Shown: piece by piece, positions 7,617-9,133 of the stretch
How the letters are laid out: the number at the start of each line of letters is the position of its first letter
Position numbering within the stretch: position 1 is the stretch's first letter
Origin: Granulicella sp. UBA5172
GTDB lineage: Bacteria; Acidobacteriota; Terriglobia; Terriglobales; Acidobacteriaceae
Length of the DNA: 9,133 bases
Assembly: GCA_002413385.1 (NCBI GenBank)
Contig: DHWW01000291.1
Span: 831 to 9,963, forward strand
Direction of reading: 5' to 3'
Program-made: the position numbers and the translations under genes
The notes under the pieces: generated by a model
What the model was told of the DNA's origin: nothing
The model's input: only the letters and a program-made list of their open reading frames with translations
Databases searched by the model: none

Positions 7617-7980
7617 GGTAGGAACATTGCCTTCAATGCCGCAAGAGCGGCGAAATAGTTGGATCGGCGCAGAGCAACGAATCGACTCGTTAGTACTCTG
7701 GTATGAGAACCCTAATCCACTCCTGAGTGTACCAGTTCCATAAACTCTTTGGCGACACTCGCGTCTCTACGCATAACGTAGTTGCAGCGATTCCTCCTGC
7801 ATACCCAGTGACACCGAGTCTTCGCGCGAAACCTCTGCGGTTCACCAGTTTCGCTCCTGTGGTGCAAGACTGCGATAAAGCTTACTTGTTATCGGTATCA
7901 TAGACTCGGCTCCGCCAAGGCCTTGCTTGGATGAAGGACGCTAAGTGGAGCGATCGATTGAAGCTTGCGAGGACATTCCA
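7617..7980. other. Gene-poor spacer upstream of secG
   Basis: About 360 bases with no convincing gene or RNA. I looked for tRNA T-loop, SRP RNA and riboswitch signatures and saw none. Points of structure: a 7-bp inverted repeat gcgaaac / gtttcgc (7826-7832 and 7848-7854), the 10-bp palindrome caaggccttg (7916-7925), and an unlisted Cys-containing minus-strand frame (7712-7867) described in the findings. The secG promoter must lie here, but no clear -35/-10 pair stands out. Confidence 0.5.
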
Positions 7981-8304
7981 TTGAGAAAACTCCTTCTGCT
8001 GATCTTACTTCTGCTTCTCAGCGGTCCGGTCGTCGCCCAGCCTTTTCCAGTGTGTAACGTTCGCTCCTTTGGAGCAAAGGGTGCCATCACCAACTCCCGC
8101 GCGGCAAACGGGACCCTGACCTTTTTCCAACTGGACAGGGGTAACCGAGCGCAGGGTGTTTGTGAACTACGATCTGAGTCGTGCGGTAAAGGCCGTTGTG
8201 CCGCCAGATCAGCACCTCAACACGGAGCTTGGTCTGCCAGCAACCAAGGTCAAGCCAGGACGCTCTTAGCGCCTCGCCATACATTCTCCGTGATGGCGAT
8301 CTGA
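7981..8304 (+). pseudogene. Secreted protein start, probably remnant of a pectate-lyase/beta-helix protein
   Basis: The start is probably TTG at 7981: GAGGA (7969-7973) is 7 bases upstream. The product then begins MRKLLLLILLLLLSGPVVAQ, a textbook signal peptide with cleavage near VVA-QP. A GTG at 7945 in the same frame would add 12 residues and bury the n-region. The mature part begins PFPVCNVRSFGAKGA, which resembles the opening strand of pectate-lyase-3/glycoside-hydrolase-28 beta-helix proteins (pattern V.dFGAkGDG). The expected continuation with repeated TDDT and AAI-type helix rungs is missing. What follows is low-quality sequence to the stop at 8302-8304. I read this as a 5' fragment joined to unrelated DNA. 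It could instead be a short lineage-specific secreted peptide; no IS end is visible at the break. Confidence 0.5.
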
Positions 8305-8408
8305 ATTCGGATGCAGATCCGCATAAGTCATTTCTTATCAGATTTGTACCCTATCTAGGGCTCCTTGCGTCTTGAGCGCTCGTACCCTACCCCAATAATG
8401 TCAGGCGG

Positions 8409-9133
8409 TCTCAACTGGTCGATGCAACACCATCTGATATGAATCATTTTTCTAAGGGTGGTGTTTATGACACAAGGAAGACGGGACAGGCTTTCCGCGG
8501 AGCAGAGGACCGAGATGTGACGCCGTTGGAAGGCGGGAGAGTCGTTGCATGAGATTGGGCGCGCCTTCGGCAAGGACCATGGGTCCATTCAGTTCTTGTT
8601 GTCGCAGCGCGGCGGGATCGTTCCTGCTGCTCGCCGGCGCTCGCTGCGAGCGCTCACGCTGGCCGAGCGGGAAGACCTTTCACGAGGAATTGCGTCCGGT
8701 TCGTCGATTCGGAAGATAGCCAAAGGGTTGCAGCGGGCTGTGTCGACGGTGAGCCGGGAGGTGGCGCGCCACGGCGGGCGTCCGCTCTATCGAGCCAATG
8801 AAGCCGATCATCAGGCCTGGGAGTCGGCTCTGCGAGCCGGCACGTTCGTAAACTCCCCGTGTCCCTGCGGCGCTCGTTGACGTGGAACCGAGGGCTGGAG
8901 ATGGCCAAACATAAGAGCTTCACGGTGGCCACGAATGTGAAAGTCTACTTCTGTGATCCGCAGAGTCCCTGACAGCGCGGCACCAACGAAAACACGAACG
9001 GGCTGCTGCGACAGTACCTGCCTAAAAAAACCGACTTGTCCGGCTATTCTCAATCCGATCTCGACAAAGTAGCGCTGCGCTTAAATAAACGCCTGCGAAA
9101 AACCTTGGGCTCGAAACTCCTGCGAGTAAACTC
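8409..9133 (+). mobile_element. Degenerate IS30-family insertion sequence, right part outside the window
   Basis: The internal content is an IS30-type transposase remnant. The left limit is estimated: caactggtcgatgcaacacc (8412-8431) resembles the GGTGTTGCA...CCAGTTG-type ends I associate with such elements, when read on the other strand. No target duplication or right inverted repeat can be checked because the element runs past 9133. Confidence 0.5.
8467..9133 (+). pseudogene. IS30-family transposase remnant, inactivated at several sites
   Basis: From ATG 8467 the frame reads MTQGRRDRLSAEQRTEM, then a TGA (8518-8520) where relatives have Trp, then RRWKAGESLHEIGRAFG. The IS30 N-terminal DNA-binding region continues with LTLAEREDLSRGIASGS, then IRKIAKGLQRAVSTVSREVA (helix-turn-helix) and RPLYRANEADHQAWESALR. 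Near 8833-8840 it jumps, out of frame, to the catalytic-core C-terminus: RHVRKLPVSLRRSLTWNRG, then EMAKHKSFTVATNVKVYF and CDPQSP, a second TGA (8970-8972), [17 protein letters not shown] and [11 protein letters not shown]. The DDE site is broken. The first Asp lies in the deleted part, the second (WDRG) is Asn (8886-8888), and the Glu of GTNEN is kept (8988-8990). A 1-base loss near 9110 turns the expected TLGFETPASKL into another frame. It cannot make active transposase. Confidence 0.9.

Noticed and set aside
7640..7760. tRNA or other stable RNA upstream of secG
   Set aside because: No T-loop consensus on either strand, no acceptor-stem pairing, and no SRP or tmRNA core motif found.
8305..8408. 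Several short dyads (cggat/atccg at 8308-8321, ataag/cttat at 8323-8338, cccta/taggg at 8349-8360)
   Set aside because: Stems of only 5 bp, with no T-run, no neighbouring gene end and no repetition; compatible with chance.

Overview
This looks like a GC-rich chromosomal window from a soil acidobacterium (Terriglobia/Acidobacteriaceae is my best guess). The guess rests on the proteins: a TolC-family protein with a long Pro-rich N-terminal extension, a small MAKRRGNPNWGKPEP-type conserved protein, a RibBA with an unusual second domain, and a 96-residue SecG. It is inference from family familiarity, not a database result. Most of the window is ordinary housekeeping sequence. The last ~1.2 kb is decayed accessory DNA.

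Left part (1-4665). The 5' portion of truA (tRNA pseudouridine synthase) runs off the left edge on the minus strand and carries an apparent 1-base frameshift. Divergent from it is a large secreted TolC-family outer-membrane efflux protein (590-2713). A 75-residue conserved small protein follows (2930-3157), then a ~300-base leader ending in a G-run/palindrome, and then ribBA (3454-4665). The DHBP-synthase half of RibBA looks intact. The GTP cyclohydrolase II half keeps its zinc cysteines but lacks several catalytic residues.

Middle part (4655-7616). A HAD-family hydrolase (minus) converges on ribBA with an 11-bp overlap of the two 3' ends. A class I/II PLP aminotransferase (plus) diverges from the HAD gene across a ~73-base gap. 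It in turn converges on a glyoxalase-II-like metallo-beta-lactamase hydrolase (minus). secG lies immediately upstream of that hydrolase on the same strand, with a strong hairpin terminator between them. No obvious shared pathway joins these genes; they look like separate transcription units.

Right part (7617-9133). After a gene-poor spacer comes a secreted-protein start whose mature part begins like a pectate-lyase/beta-helix protein and then loses homology. A second orphan reading frame follows. The window ends in a multiply inactivated IS30-family transposase remnant with two nonsense codons, a catalytic Asp-to-Asn change, a large internal deletion and a terminal frameshift.

I see no CRISPR array, tRNA, rRNA or clear defence system, and no convincing undescribed multi-gene system. 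The most interesting signals are the degenerate RibA half of RibBA and the G-tract/palindrome structure overlapping its translation start.
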